Positions 48,428 through 58,757 of a stretch of 64,000 bases of DNA are shown one piece after another (the first letter of the stretch is position 1; every line of letters starts with the position of its first letter). The stretch spans positions 1 to 64,000 of the forward strand of contig NZ_BCMG01000007.1 in the NCBI RefSeq assembly GCF_002217945.1, written 5' to 3'. A model generated the notes under the pieces. That model saw only the letters and a list, made by a program, of their open reading frames with translations. It was not told where the DNA came from and made no database searches. This DNA is from Secundilactobacillus silagei JCM 19001. GTDB taxonomy: Bacteria; Bacillota; Bacilli; Lactobacillales; Lactobacillaceae. Both the position numbers and the translations under genes were made by a program.

Positions 48428-49459
48428 ATGACCCAAATGACTATTGAAAATGCAATTACAAAAGTAGCAAACCGTACCGACTTAACCTTTGACGAAATGA
48501 ACGACGTGATGAACGAAATCATGGATGGCAAAGCCAACGACATTCAAATTTCAAGTTTACTCACCGCTTTAACAGTTAAGCACGAAACCGTTCAAGAAAT
48601 TGCCGGTGCTGCTAATTCCATGAGAGATCACGCCTTAACCTTTAAGGCTGGCGAACCGGTGCTTGAAATCGTCGGTACTGGTGGTGACCACGCCAACTCA
48701 TTCAACATTTCAACCACTTCTTCACTGGTTGCCGCAGCGGCTGGTACCCCAGTTGCTAAGCACGGTAACCGAGCTGCTTCATCAAAGTCCGGTGCCGCTG
48801 ATGTGCTTGAAGCCTTGGGTGTTAACATCAACGTCACACCAGAAGCCAGTGAAGAGATCTTAAATCAAATTGGCATCTGCTTCTTATTCGCTCAGGAATA
48901 TCACAAGGCCATGCGCTTCGTGGCACCAGTTCGTAAGACCCTTGGCATTCGGACATTGTTCAACGTCCTTGGACCTCTGGCAAACCCAGCCCATGCTGGC
49001 ATGCAGCTCTTCGGGGTTTACGATGAAGCCTTACTCGAACCAATGGCACATGTGCTCCACGCACTAGGCGTGAATAACGCATTAGTCATTCACGGTGACG
49101 ATGGCCTCGATGAAGCTTCAATCTCAGCACCAACCCACGTGGTTGAAGTTCGCGGCGATAACTTCAAGGCTTACACTATCACCCCAGAACAATTTGGTTT
49201 AAAGCGGGCTAAGAAGCAGGATATCGTTGGTGGTACACCAGCCGATAATGCTCAGATCACCCGCGACATCTTAGCTGGTAAGAAAGGTCCTAAACGCGAC
49301 ATCGTGCTTCTCAACGCTGGTTTAGCCCTCTACACCGCTCATCCAGAGATGACCATTGAACAAGCCGTTCAAAAGGCTGCTGAAGTCATCGATAACGGTG
49401 CAGCCCAAGCTAAGTTGAACGAACTCATCGATTTGACGAAAGGAGCACAAGTAGCATGA
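48428..49459 (+). CDS. trpD: Anthranilate phosphoribosyltransferase
   Basis: The 343-residue enzyme transfers phosphoribosyl from PRPP to anthranilate. The PRPP-binding [17 protein letters not shown] and the [21 protein letters not shown] segment are diagnostic, as is [26 protein letters not shown] precedes the ATG. It overlaps trpC by 4 nt. Confidence 0.96.
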   Translation: MTQMTIENAITKVANRTDLTFDEMNDVMNEIMDGKANDIQISSLLTALTVKHETVQEIAGAANSMRDHALTFKAGEPVLEIVGTGGDHANSFNISTTSSLVAAAAGTPVAKHGNRAASSKSGAADVLEALGVNINVTPEASEEILNQIGICFLFAQEYHKAMRFVAPVRKTLGIRTLFNVLGPLANPAHAGMQLFGVYDEALLEPMAHVLHALGVNNALVIHGDDGLDEASISAPTHVVEVRGDNFKAYTITPEQFGLKRAKKQDIVGGTPADNAQITRDILAGKKGPKRDIVLLNAGLALYTAHPEMTIEQAVQKAAEVIDNGAAQAKLNELIDLTKGAQVA

Positions 49460-50235
49460 TCTTAGACGACCTTGTGGCAGCAACTAAGCGCCGCATGAAA
49501 CGTGAACAAGCAACGATCTCCTTAGCCGAAATGCAAGCGAAAGCGGCCGCAACGCCGACGAAAGATCCGCAACTTGTCTATGACCGTTTCAATGCGCCCG
49601 GCATTCATTTGATTGGTGAAGTCAAAAAAGCTTCTCCTTCTAAGGGACTGATTGCCGAAAACTTCCCCTACCTAGAGATTGCCAAGGATTATGATCAGCA
49701 CGGTGTCAGCGCCATTTCAGTGCTCACCGAACCCGATTATTTCAAGGGTGACATTCATTACCTAAAAGATATCGCAGCAGCTGTGAACGTCCCCGTTTTA
49801 CGCAAAGACTTCGTGGTTGATCCCTACATGCTGTATCAGGCCAAAGCAGCCGGTGCCAGTATCGTCCTATTAATAGTAGCAATCCTCAGTGATCAGCAGC
49901 TGAAAGATTACTTCAAGCTGGCTCACGATCTTGGTTTAGCAGCCTTAGTTGAAGCTCATGATGAACAAGAATTACAACGGGCACTCGCTGTTGGCGCTAA
50001 ACTAATTGGTGTTAACAACCGCGACCTAAGAACCTTCAATGTTTCGTTGAACAACAGCCTCAAGCTCCGCAAGCTGGTACCTGACAACATTGCCTTTGTC
50101 GCCGAATCTGGGATTCATACCAGAGACGACGTTAAGGTTATGGAAGCTAACCACGTGAACGGCATCTTGATCGGTGAAGCCTTGATGACTGCACCGGATA
50201 AAGCTAAAAAAATTACGCAATTATTAGGAGTGTGA
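49456..50235 (+). CDS. trpC: Indole-3-glycerol phosphate synthase
   Basis: The 259-residue TIM-barrel enzyme closes the indole ring by decarboxylation of Cd[15 protein letters not shown] (catalytic Glu and Lys), [22 protein letters not shown] and [11 protein letters not shown] are visible. The ATG overlaps the trpD stop. It is a separate protein, not fused to TrpF. Confidence 0.96.
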   Translation: MILDDLVAATKRRMKREQATISLAEMQAKAAATPTKDPQLVYDRFNAPGIHLIGEVKKASPSKGLIAENFPYLEIAKDYDQHGVSAISVLTEPDYFKGDIHYLKDIAAAVNVPVLRKDFVVDPYMLYQAKAAGASIVLLIVAILSDQQLKDYFKLAHDLGLAALVEAHDEQELQRALAVGAKLIGVNNRDLRTFNVSLNNSLKLRKLVPDNIAFVAESGIHTRDDVKVMEANHVNGILIGEALMTAPDKAKKITQLLGV

Positions 50236-50239
50236 TGAC

Positions 50240-50818
50240 ATGACGCAAATCAAAATCTGTGGGTTAATGCGAGAACAAGATACGCAAGCGATTAATGAAG
50301 TGCACCCAGATTTCGCTGGTTTTGTGTTTGCGAAAAGCCGTCGTCAGATTTCGCTTGCTACTGCGTTAAAATTTCGTGAACTGATCGATGATGACATTCC
50401 AACTGCTGGGGTCTTCGTCAATGAACCACTGCAAAACATGTTAGACATCTACCACAGCGGTGTCATTCAAATCGTTCAGCTTCACGGCAATGAATCCGAA
50501 GATACGGTCAAGGCGTTGAAACAGGCGGGCGCAACCGTCTTTCAAGTCTTTAAACCCAATGCCGAAATTACCCCAACTGCAGCTGATTACGTGATGCTGG
50601 ATAGCGGGAACGGTTCAGGAATCACCCTGGACTGGTCGCGAGTGCCACAAGCCCCGCACCCCTTTATCTTAGCCGGTGGGCTCACCCCCGAAAACGTCAC
50701 GGCCGCGATTGCCGCTGTTCATCCAGATGTGATCGATGTCTCCAGCGGTGTTGAAACTAACGGTCAAAAAGACGCCGACAAGATTCGCGCAATCGTTGCA
50801 ACTACACATGCTAACTAA
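50240..50818 (+). CDS. trpF: Phosphoribosylanthranilate isomerase
   Basis: The 192-residue TIM barrel performs the Amadori rearrangement of PRA to CdRP. IKICGLM (catalytic Cys), VQLHGNE and [11 protein letters not shown] (phosphate-binding) and IDVSSGVE are present. It lies 4 nt after trpC with AGGAGTG inside the previous stop region. Confidence 0.95.
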   Translation: MTQIKICGLMREQDTQAINEVHPDFAGFVFAKSRRQISLATALKFRELIDDDIPTAGVFVNEPLQNMLDIYHSGVIQIVQLHGNESEDTVKALKQAGATVFQVFKPNAEITPTAADYVMLDSGNGSGITLDWSRVPQAPHPFILAGGLTPENVTAAIAAVHPDVIDVSSGVETNGQKDADKIRAIVATTHAN

Positions 50819-50835
50819 CGAAAGGAAATTTATCA

Positions 50836-52050
50836 ATGACAGAACTTAACTTAAACCTTAACAAGAACACTACCGGCCGCTACGGCGACTATGGTGGTCA
50901 ATATATTCCAGAAACTCTGATGAACGAACTGGATCGCATGACTAAAGCTTACGAGCATTACAAAAACGACCCAGAATTCAAAACTGAACTGCACGATCTG
51001 TTAGTGGACTACGCTAACCGGCCTTCATTACTCTACTACGCTGAACGGATGACCAAAGATCTTGGCGGTGCGCAGATTTACTTGAAGCGTGAAGATTTGA
51101 ACCATACTGGTGCCCACAAGATCAACAACGTCATTGGCCAAGCATTACTGGCTAAGCACATGGGCAAGACCCGTTTGATTGCTGAAACCGGTGCCGGCCA
51201 ACACGGTGTGGCGACTGCCACGATTGCCGCTTACTTCGGTATGGAATGTGAAGTCTTCATGGGTAAGAAGGATACTGACCGTCAAAAACTGAACGTTTAC
51301 CGGATGGAATTGTTAGGTGCTAAGGTCCACCCCGTTACCAGTGGTTCAATGGTCTTAAAAGATGCCATCAACGCGGCGCTGCAAGACTGGACTAAACGGA
51401 TCGACGACACTTACTATTTGATGGGTTCAGCTACTGGTCCTCACCCATACCCATTAATGGTTCGGGATTTCCAAAGTGTCATTAGCCAAGAAGCTAAGAC
51501 TCAACTCAAAGAGAAGACTGGTAAATTGCCTGACATGGTCGTTGCTTGTGTGGGTGGCGGTTCAAACGCCATTGGTTCCTTCGCCAACTTCATCGATGAC
51601 CCAAGTGTTCAACTGGTGGGTGCTGAAGCCGCTGGTAAAGGGGTTGAAACCGAACTGACTGCTGCCACTGTTGAACGGGGCTCAAACGGTATTTTTCACG
51701 GGATGAAGTCGATGTTCTTACAGAACAAGACCGGTCAAATTAACCCAGTATACTCAATCTCAGCTGGCCTGGATTACCCAGGTGTCGGCCCAGAACATGC
51801 TTACTTAGCTAAAACTGGCCGTGCCCAGTACGTTGGGATCACCGATGACGAAGCCGTTGACGCCTTTGAATACATCGCCAAAATGGAAGGCATCGTCGCC
51901 GCCATTGAAAGCTGTCACGCGGTGGCTTACGTGCGCAAGATTGCGCCAAAGATGCGCAAGGATCAAATTATTGTCTGCACCCTCTCAGGTCGGGGCGACA
52001 AAGATGTTTCGTCGATTGCTAAATACAGAGGAGTGGATATTGATGACTAA
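50836..52050 (+). CDS. trpB: Tryptophan synthase beta subunit
   Basis: The 404-residue PLP enzyme condenses indole and serine. The PLP lysine is in [11 protein letters not shown], the phosphate loop in [10 protein letters not shown], and the catalytic Glu in [22 protein letters not shown] precedes the ATG. It overlaps trpA by 8 nt. Confidence 0.97.
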   Translation: MTELNLNLNKNTTGRYGDYGGQYIPETLMNELDRMTKAYEHYKNDPEFKTELHDLLVDYANRPSLLYYAERMTKDLGGAQIYLKREDLNHTGAHKINNVIGQALLAKHMGKTRLIAETGAGQHGVATATIAAYFGMECEVFMGKKDTDRQKLNVYRMELLGAKVHPVTSGSMVLKDAINAALQDWTKRIDDTYYLMGSATGPHPYPLMVRDFQSVISQEAKTQLKEKTGKLPDMVVACVGGGSNAIGSFANFIDDPSVQLVGAEAAGKGVETELTAATVERGSNGIFHGMKSMFLQNKTGQINPVYSISAGLDYPGVGPEHAYLAKTGRAQYVGITDDEAVDAFEYIAKMEGIVAAIESCHAVAYVRKIAPKMRKDQIIVCTLSGRGDKDVSSIAKYRGVDIDD

Positions 52051-52834
52051 ACTAACAGACGCTTTTAAAAACAAGAAGGCTTTCATCCCGTTCATTGCAG
52101 CTAATGATCCGGACTTTGAAGGCACTGTCAACAACGTGGTCGCACTAGCTAAGGGCGGCGCAGATATTGTCGAAATCGGGATCCCATTTTCAGACCCGAT
52201 TGCTGATGGCCCAGTCATTCAGGCTGCTGATATCCGTGCCTTAAAGGAAGATCCAGATTTACCGATGGATACCATTTTTGATATGGTGGCTGAAATTCGT
52301 AAGCAGACCGATGTGCCGCTAGCGTTCTTAACCTACTTAAACATCGTCTTCCAATACGGCTATGAAGCTTTCACAGCTCGTTGTGAGGAATTAGGAATCT
52401 ACGGTTTGGTCATTCCTGATATGCCACTAGAAGAACGCGGTGAACTGGAACCAGCCGCTAAGAAACATCACGTTGATTTGATCCCATTAGTCACCCCAGT
52501 TTCCGGTGACCGGATCGAAAAAATTGCGAAAGCAGCTACCGGCTTCATCTACGTGGTTTCTTCATTAGGTGTCACTGGTGAACGCAGTGAGTTCGCGAAC
52601 GACCTTTCAGAACTCGTTACGCGGATCCGTAAAGTGACCGACGTTCCAACTGCCATTGGCTTTGGAATTCATACGCCAGAGCAAGCGACCGAAATGGCCC
52701 AAATTGCTGACGGTGCTATCGTGGGTAGTGCCTGCGTCAACATTGTCGCTGAATACGGCAAGCAGGCACCCGCTAAATTATTAGACTACACTAAACAAAT
52801 GGAAAAAGCGGTCAATGCCCATCCAGTGAGATAG
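52043..52834 (+). CDS. trpA: Tryptophan synthase alpha subunit
   Basis: The 263-residue TIM barrel cleaves indole-3-glycerol phosphate and channels indole to TrpB. The catalytic Glu is in [10 protein letters not shown] and Asp in [19 protein letters not shown] and GFGIHTPEQ bind phosphate. The ATG at 52043 is preceded by AGGAGTGG inside trpB; a longer frame upstream of it only shadows trpB. It is the last gene of the operon, followed by a strong terminator. Confidence 0.96.
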   Translation: MTKLTDAFKNKKAFIPFIAANDPDFEGTVNNVVALAKGGADIVEIGIPFSDPIADGPVIQAADIRALKEDPDLPMDTIFDMVAEIRKQTDVPLAFLTYLNIVFQYGYEAFTARCEELGIYGLVIPDMPLEERGELEPAAKKHHVDLIPLVTPVSGDRIEKIAKAATGFIYVVSSLGVTGERSEFANDLSELVTRIRKVTDVPTAIGFGIHTPEQATEMAQIADGAIVGSACVNIVAEYGKQAPAKLLDYTKQMEKAVNAHPVR

Positions 52835-52845
52835 ACAGGCTGCTA

Positions 52846-52900
52846 ACAAAAACAGGTAACACTTCTCCCTTTAGTTGGGAAAGTGATACCTGTTTTTGTT
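52846..52900 (+). terminator. trpA: trp operon terminator
   Basis: CAAAAACAGGTAACACTT and AAAGTGATACCTGTTTTTG form a stem of about 18 bp with one mismatch, 12 nt after the trpA stop. Confidence 0.9.
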
Positions 52901-52959
52901 TGATAACTCAATCTAATATGCTTGATAAGTAAACAACTTAAGCGAAATGACGCTAATCA

Positions 52960-52997
52960 AAAGCCCCCCAAGTCAAAAAAACGGGCTTGGGGAGCTT
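52960..52997. terminator. GC-rich hairpin after trp operon
   Basis: AAGCCCCCCAAG and GCTTGGGGAGCTT pair with one mismatch around about 12 nt. There is no T-tract on the plus strand; it may be a back-up terminator on the minus strand or a stray repeat. Confidence 0.4.
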
Positions 52998-53274
52998 CTG
53001 GTGCTTGATGAGTTGCACAACCGTCACAATATCATAAAATTAAACAGAAATAAACTTTTGCTCCATCACTAAAGCAAATAAGCCGTTTTTTAAGTTATGA
53101 ATAATCGCTTTTTACCCACCATTAGCTCGATTTACAATCTACCAACCATTCACTAAACCTTTAAAGGAAAACCATCATTTCAAAAAAAGTTGTCAAAATC
53201 AAGTCTTTTCTGTTGTATTTGCAAGCATATGCTGGTATTCTACAGATAATTTCTATTTGGAGGAGGGGGAAGTT

Positions 53275-53703
53275 TTGTACACGAAAACAACTTCTAGTTT
53301 TATTCATCGCATCGCGAGTTTTGAGACTCAGTATTTGAATCAACAACTACGCACTTTTGGTCTGAATACTGATCAGGCGCGCGCCATTAATTTCATTTCC
53401 AGTCACCCCGATAGTATGCAACGCGATATTGCACACTACCTCAATCGCCAAGAAGCCAGCGTCACGAACTTGTTAAAGGGATTAGTTCGTCGTAACTTAG
53501 TCATCCGCACGATTCCAGTTGAAAACGAACGGACCAAGTTATTATCCTTAACGCAGGCCGGTAATGACCTAGTTGCTAAGATTCAAGCGACATTTATGCA
53601 AATCAATGCTACCTTAGAAGATCCTTTGTCAGACGCTGATGCAACTAAATTAACCGAATTACTCAATACCGTTCAAAAACACCTTGATACGATTCAAAAA
53701 TAA
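53275..53703 (+). CDS. MarR-family transcriptional regulator
   Basis: The 142-residue winged-helix protein has INFISSHPDSMQRDIAHYLNRQEASVTNLLKGLVRRNL (helix-turn-helix) and ENERTKLLSLTQAGNDL (wing), typical of MarR. The TTG at 53275 follows GGAGGAGGGGG; a TTG at 53257 lies inside that purine tract. It stands alone between the trp operon and the convergent maltose operon; its target is unknown. Confidence 0.8.
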   Translation: MYTKTTSSFIHRIASFETQYLNQQLRTFGLNTDQARAINFISSHPDSMQRDIAHYLNRQEASVTNLLKGLVRRNLVIRTIPVENERTKLLSLTQAGNDLVAKIQATFMQINATLEDPLSDADATKLTELLNTVQKHLDTIQK

Positions 53704-53730
53704 CGGGTGTTAAAATTATTTAAAAATAAC

Positions 53731-53766
53731 AATCCCCCTGATAATCGATTATCAGGGGGATTTATT
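53731..53766 (+). terminator. Bidirectional terminator
   Basis: AATCCCCCTGATAAT and ATTATCAGGGGGATT form a perfect 15-bp stem around CG, between the MarR gene and the convergent mapA. Confidence 0.9.
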
Positions 53767-53804
53767 ATATTCTAGTTGATAGATTAACGTGGAATTGCCT
53801 TAAA

Positions 53805-56057
53805 TTACAGTGATACCTTGGCACCATTCAACTCAACTTCAATGGGATCACCTGACAGCAACGTTAGTTTAGCACCATCGCCATCCACGTGGACTTGAAT
53901 TGAACGGCCACGGAACAGTACCCGGAATTGGTAACTCGTCCACTTCTTTGGTAAAAATGGCTTGAAGTGCAGCTGGTCATCGTGAACCCGCATCCCTGCG
54001 AACCCTTGCACGATTGCCAACCAGCTACCGGTCATAGAAGTAATGTGCAGCCCATCATCGGTATCGTTGTTGTAGTCGTCTAGGTCTAATCGTGCAGTCC
54101 GTTCGTACATCTCAACGGCTTTATCTTCATAATGGAGATCAGCGGCTAAGATCGAATGAATGGCAGCAGACAGACTTGATTCGTGGACCGTTAATGGTTC
54201 GTAGAAGTCGAAGTTAGCCTTCTTTTGTGCTGGCGTAAAGTCATCGATAAAGTCCCAGATACCTTGCAGGACATCGCCTTGCTTAATGTAAGGTGACCGC
54301 AGAATATGGTCCCATGACCAGTGCTGATTAATTGGTAACTGGTCAGCTGGGATTGATGAAACCGGCTTGATATCCTTGTCTAAGAAACCGTCGTGTTGCA
54401 CAAAGATGCCTAATTTCTTATCGGCTGGCAGATACATCCGGTCGACGATATCTTGCCACTGCTGCTTTTCAGCATCGGAGACATCGAGCTTTTGAGCAAC
54501 CTCATTTGAGACTTCGCCCAAAATTTGCAGGGTATAACGCAGTGTCCACTGGGCCAAATAGTTCGTGTACCAGTTGTTATCAACGTTGTTTTCATATTCG
54601 TCAGGGCCCGTAACACCGTGAATCATGTACTGCTGTTTACGTTCGCTGAAGTGGACCCGATCAGCCCAGAAGCGAGAAATTTCGGTCAAAACTTTGCTGC
54701 CTTCGTTCAGTACGTAACTCTTATCGCCGGTATAGCGCGTGTAGTTAAAGATAGCAAAAGCAATATCACCGTTTCGATGGATCTCTTCAAACGTAATTTC
54801 CCATTCGTTATGACATTCGATCCCATCGAAGGTCACCATTGGGAACAAGGCACCTTTGAGTCCTTGTTCGCGAGCGTTATGGTAAGCACCGTCCAATTGC
54901 TGGTAACGGTACATCAGTAAGTTACGGGTAACCTTGGGATCAGTGATCCCCAGATAAACGGGAACGGCGAAGGCTTCGGTGTCCCAATAAGTCGCACCAC
55001 CGTATTTCTCACCAGTAAACCCTTTAGGACCAATGTTTAGACGGCTATCTTCACCATAGTAGGTTGAAAATAGCTGGTAGAGATTGAAACGAATTCCCTG
55101 CTGTGCGCCGGTGTCGCCCTCAATTTCAACATCGGATTTTTCCCACCGGTCAGCCCAGATTTTGGTATGTTGAGCTAATAAATCGTCATAAGAAGTTGCT
55201 GTCACCCGTTTGCTAAGGGCATTCATGGCACTTTCCAGTTCGCTTTGCGTGTCATAATCCCGGGATGTTAAAACGACCACTCGTTTAACCAACTGAGTAC
55301 TTGCTTGCGGCGCTAGGTCACCGCTAAATTGATTAACGACCTCTTTATCACTGCCATTTTCGCCATTATCAGCTGAAAAATCGGTAACGTTGGTCATCTT
55401 CATACCAACCGTGAACCGCGGCGTGCCAAATGGATTTTCCTTCGTAATGGCCACGATCGACCCAGTATCGGATGTTGCGTCCTTCTTCAGGATATCCCAG
55501 AACCGTTCATCGTAGTTGGCGTCTTCATTTTGCACATCTGCATCCAGTGCTGATTTAAACGTCACGTGAGCTGATTGGGTGCTTTGGTTAGTCACAGTCA
55601 GTCGAATCACTGATAACTCTTTTTGATCCGCACTGATGAACCGTTCAAACTTAAAACCAATCTGCTGACCGCCCTTGGTAAGGGTAAATGACCGGGTCAA
55701 AACCGACTGCTTCATATCAAGGTCCATTTCAAAATCACTGAAAACATCGGTTGCCAGATCAATCGGTTCACCGTTGATCAGCACGTTTAACTTAATGAAA
55801 TTGATTGCGTTGATCACTTTACCAAAGTATTTAGGATACCCGTTTTTCCACCAGCCGACCCGGGTCTTATCTGGAAACCAGACGCCGCCAAGGTAGATGC
55901 CCTTAAGCGTATCACCCGAGTAGTTTTCTTCAAAGAAACCGCGCATCCCCATGTTACCGTTTCCTAGACTGGTCATGGATTCTTGCAGGCGTTTATTCTC
56001 CGGCTTTAATTCATGCGTGATAACGTGCCACGGTGTCACTTCAAACGTTCTTTTCAT
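53805..56057 (-). CDS. mapA: Maltose phosphorylase (GH65)
   Basis: This glycoside hydrolase family 65 enzyme of 750 residues splits maltose with phosphate into glucose and beta-glucose 1-phosphate, saving ATP. N-terminal TSLGNGNMGMRGFFEE, YWDTEAF and the catalytic Glu in HGVTGPDEYENN fit maltose phosphorylases of lactobacilli; KWQ-like phosphate-site residues follow. The ATG at 56057 (MKRTFEV) matches the family N-terminus; an ATG 9 nt upstream is too close to AAAGGAA. It is downstream of the maltose transporter on the same strand (gap 52 nt). No beta-phosphoglucomutase gene is adjacent. Confidence 0.93.
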   Translation of the reverse strand: MKRTFEVTPWHVITHELKPENKRLQESMTSLGNGNMGMRGFFEENYSGDTLKGIYLGGVWFPDKTRVGWWKNGYPKYFGKVINAINFIKLNVLINGEPIDLATDVFSDFEMDLDMKQSVLTRSFTLTKGGQQIGFKFERFISADQKELSVIRLTVTNQSTQSAHVTFKSALDADVQNEDANYDERFWDILKKDATSDTGSIVAITKENPFGTPRFTVGMKMTNVTDFSADNGENGSDKEVVNQFSGDLAPQASTQLVKRVVVLTSRDYDTQSELESAMNALSKRVTATSYDDLLAQHTKIWADRWEKSDVEIEGDTGAQQGIRFNLYQLFSTYYGEDSRLNIGPKGFTGEKYGGATYWDTEAFAVPVYLGITDPKVTRNLLMYRYQQLDGAYHNAREQGLKGALFPMVTFDGIECHNEWEITFEEIHRNGDIAFAIFNYTRYTGDKSYVLNEGSKVLTEISRFWADRVHFSERKQQYMIHGVTGPDEYENNVDNNWYTNYLAQWTLRYTLQILGEVSNEVAQKLDVSDAEKQQWQDIVDRMYLPADKKLGIFVQHDGFLDKDIKPVSSIPADQLPINQHWSWDHILRSPYIKQGDVLQGIWDFIDDFTPAQKKANFDFYEPLTVHESSLSAAIHSILAADLHYEDKAVEMYERTARLDLDDYNNDTDDGLHITSMTGSWLAIVQGFAGMRVHDDQLHFKPFLPKKWTSYQFRVLFRGRSIQVHVDGDGAKLTLLSGDPIEVELNGAKVSL

Positions 56058-56109
56058 ATTGATCATGATTCCTTTCTAGTGTTTGTTCATTACGGTCAAA
56101 GTCGTTTAA

Positions 56110-57480
56110 CTAAGCTTTGCGTGCCCAAACTTCTTTTACCACACCAACTGATAATGCACCTAGTGCCAGGAAAATACCTGATAATAAGAGCATGGTTGGC
56201 ATGTGTGATCCTAACAGTGGGAAGATGGCGAAGCTGGCCAGTGAAGCCACGATTTGCGGTAAGCAAATTGAACTGTTGAATAAGCCCAAGTAAGTTCCCA
56301 TGTTGGCAGAATCGGTAATCGCATTGGTCAAGAAAGTGAATGGGAAAGCGTTCATTGCAGCCCAAGCGCAACCAATCAAAATAAAGGAAACCAGTAGTGT
56401 GTACTTGTCGTGAATGAAGTAGATAGAACCAAAACCAACCGCACCCATGACTAAACTTGCTGAGTAGAAGGCTTTGTGATGGGTGTTACCTACACGTGAT
56501 AAGACTAAGGCCCAGATGACGGCGGCAATTGACTGTACAGCAGACATCACACCGTACCAGTTACCGGCTGCTTGATAGCCAGCACTCGTTGGGTTAGTGA
56601 CACCCCAAACGTTAGAAGCGATGGCACCAGTAGAGTAAGTCCAAAGGTACTGGAAGCCCATCCAGCAGAAGAATTGTACAATCGAAACCGTCCAAAAGAC
56701 TTTAGGTGCCGTCTTCAAGGCTTCAAACATACCCTTCCGTTTTTCATCTTTATCAATTCCATGATACTTGGCGTAAGTCACTGGATCGTATTCTTTAACG
56801 CGGAACACGGTGAGTAAGCAGCAAAGTAACAGGATAATGGCACCGGCATAAAATGACCAAACAACGGAATTCGGAACCGTTCCCTTTTTAGCCGTGTTCG
56901 CGATCCCCAAAGCAGTTAAAGCAAATGGGAAGATGCTGGCTAATAAAGCACCGGCGTTAGAACTGAAACTTTGAATCGAATAAGCAAACCCCTTTTGTTT
57001 CTCGTTGACCATGTCACCAACCATCATCTTGAATGGCTGCATGGCAATGTTAGAGGAAACATCCATGAATAGTAAGGCAATCGCACCGAACCATAACGCG
57101 GCCAGTGAACCAAAACCAAAGCCAAAACTGCCGGCATTCGGCAATAGGAACATAACGACCATGGCGATAACGGCCCCAATCAACAGATAAGGGATTCGAC
57201 GGCCAAGTCTTGGAATCCAAGTCCGGTCTGAGAAGTGACCAACTAACGGTTGAACGATCATCCCAGCTAGTGGTGGCAGGATAAAGAACCAGCCTAAGTT
57301 GTTAGGATTGGCCCCAATCGTTTGAAAGATCCGGCCCATATTCGTACTTTGTAATTGAAAGGCCATTTGAACACCTAAGAACCCAAAGTTGATCAGAAAA
57401 ATAGTTGATGACGGTAACGTAGGCAGCATATCTTTTTTTGGTGTTTCTGCCGTTGGCGTTGAAGCAGTTGTATCTGACAT
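56110..57480 (-). CDS. malT: Maltose transporter, MFS/SLC45-GPH type
   Basis: The 456-residue permease has 12 hydrophobic segments and the SLC45-like features GFLGVQMAFQLQSTNMGRIF, the cytoplasmic loop GHFSDRTWIPRLGRRIPYL and FPFTFLTNAITDSANMGTYLGLFN (split). It imports maltose by cation symport. The ATG at 57480 follows AAGGAGG; an upstream in-frame ATG at 57537 would run through the operators. It forms an operon with mapA, under palindromic operators and the LacI-type regulator upstream. Confidence 0.88.
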   Translation of the reverse strand: MSDTTASTPTAETPKKDMLPTLPSSTIFLINFGFLGVQMAFQLQSTNMGRIFQTIGANPNNLGWFFILPPLAGMIVQPLVGHFSDRTWIPRLGRRIPYLLIGAVIAMVVMFLLPNAGSFGFGFGSLAALWFGAIALLFMDVSSNIAMQPFKMMVGDMVNEKQKGFAYSIQSFSSNAGALLASIFPFALTALGIANTAKKGTVPNSVVWSFYAGAIILLLCCLLTVFRVKEYDPVTYAKYHGIDKDEKRKGMFEALKTAPKVFWTVSIVQFFCWMGFQYLWTYSTGAIASNVWGVTNPTSAGYQAAGNWYGVMSAVQSIAAVIWALVLSRVGNTHHKAFYSASLVMGAVGFGSIYFIHDKYTLLVSFILIGCAWAAMNAFPFTFLTNAITDSANMGTYLGLFNSSICLPQIVASLASFAIFPLLGSHMPTMLLLSGIFLALGALSVGVVKEVWARKA

Positions 57481-57518
57481 ATTTACCCTCCTTACAGGAT
57501 TAAACGAAAAATAATAAT

Positions 57519-57577
57519 TGCAAACGCTTTCGCACACATATTATGCAACCGTTTGCACAATAATGCAACCGGTTGCA
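57519..57577 (-). promoter_or_regulatory. Operators of the maltose operon (MalR/CcpA-type)
   Basis: Three LacI-family palindromes are spaced by 25 and 20 nt upstream of malT. TGCAAACGCTTTCG (57519-57532) on the minus strand matches the catabolite-responsive consensus at 13 of 14 positions. TGCAACCGTTTGCA (57544-57557) and the perfect TGCAACCGGTTGCA (57564-57577) are probably sites of the neighbouring LacI-type regulator. Confidence 0.75.
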
Positions 57578-57646
57578 TTGATTTTTTTAAAAAGAGGTTA
57601 ACCATTTCACAAGTCAACCTGATTAAACCGCTATTTATCGTCAACC

Positions 57647-58609
57647 TTATTTTTCAATCGTAAAGGGAATCAATTCCGATTGTTTATCTTTATCAAATAG
57701 TACTCGGACCGCTGCTTGACCCATCCGTTCGGGATAAAGTTCCACAAATCGAACTTGTTCATCCGCTAAGAACCCGACTTGATTGCGGTTAAAACTAATC
57801 AATGCCGTCCGGGTATCCTGCAGTTCCCACATCGTTTGCGAAATCATGACGCCTAAAAGGTCATCAGTTGTGACGATACCGTCAATCGTCTCGCGTGTCC
57901 GTAAAAATTGCTCGACCGCCTGATCTAAGTGCAATTGACTCAATCTTGGCAGCTGTAACGTTTCCGTTTTCACGTTGGCAGCCTTCATTGCTTTTTGAAA
58001 CCCCAATCGCCGTTGCTGCTCAAACTTCAGTTCTGGCAGCTGCTCAACAAATAAGGTATGTGTCACTCTAAAAACGTCAATGAGGTATTCACCGACTCTT
58101 TGACCTGCCAGCCGATTATCATTGTTGACGTAATTTTCAGAGTCTTCATTAGGATCACCTACTAACACATAAGTCATCCCCTGCTTCTTCAATAGCTCAA
58201 TCACTGGGTCGTTGCTGACCGAATAGAGTAAAATAAAATTATGGATCAGCCCTTGACTGATCAGTGTCTCAACGTTTTGAACCAGTGCTTGACTACTGTT
58301 AGCAATGGCCACCGACAGCATGGCATGACGTGACTGTAATTCTTTGTTGATGCCCATTAAGAGATCAACGAAAAACGGGTTAGCAGACATACTCATTTCA
58401 CCAGGCGGAAAAATAACGCCAACTGCGTTAGAAACACCAGTGGTTAACGTCTTAGCATTATAGTTAGGTTTATACCCCATTTTTTTAGCTAGTGCTTGAA
58501 TCTTACTGCGTGTTTTTAAGCTAATACTTGAATGATTGTTAAGTGCTCTTGAAGCCGTTGAAACAGAAACACCAGCACGTTTAGCAATATCTCGAATTGT
58601 CACTACCAT
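57647..58609 (-). CDS. malR: LacI-family maltose operon regulator
   Basis: The 320-residue regulator has an N-terminal LacI helix-turn-helix (VTIRDIAKRAGVSVSTASRALN) with the hinge GYKPNYNAKTL, then a periplasmic-binding-like sugar domain. It lies upstream of malT-mapA on the same strand, with three palindromic operators in the gap, so it is almost certainly the local maltose repressor. The ATG at 58609 follows GGGAGGG at 9 nt; a longer frame upstream (58654) has no site. Confidence 0.88.
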   Translation of the reverse strand: MVVTIRDIAKRAGVSVSTASRALNNHSSISLKTRSKIQALAKKMGYKPNYNAKTLTTGVSNAVGVIFPPGEMSMSANPFFVDLLMGINKELQSRHAMLSVAIANSSQALVQNVETLISQGLIHNFILLYSVSNDPVIELLKKQGMTYVLVGDPNEDSENYVNNDNRLAGQRVGEYLIDVFRVTHTLFVEQLPELKFEQQRRLGFQKAMKAANVKTETLQLPRLSQLHLDQAVEQFLRTRETIDGIVTTDDLLGVMISQTMWELQDTRTALISFNRNQVGFLADEQVRFVELYPERMGQAAVRVLFDKDKQSELIPFTIEK

Positions 58610-58757
58610 GGCGGTCTTCCCTCCCGTTAATATTCTGATATTATTGTAAGCCATGATTATTTAAAATGATATATTTCCATCACAATCTTAATTCTGAAAG
58701 AAGTCTTGTACCATCACAATCGATATCAACTGGTTATATCACACACTTCTCACCCAC

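Larger units (their letters stand above)
52835..53274. other. Intergenic region after trpA
   Basis: The 440-nt region contains the trp terminator (52846-52900), a second hairpin (52960-52997) and an AT-rich promoter region for the MarR gene. No further gene is supported. Confidence 0.5.

Noticed and set aside
51821-52042. Longer TrpA start inside trpB
   Set aside because: The upstream codons shadow trpB and lack homology. The ATG at 52043 has AGGAGTGG and gives the standard N-terminus.
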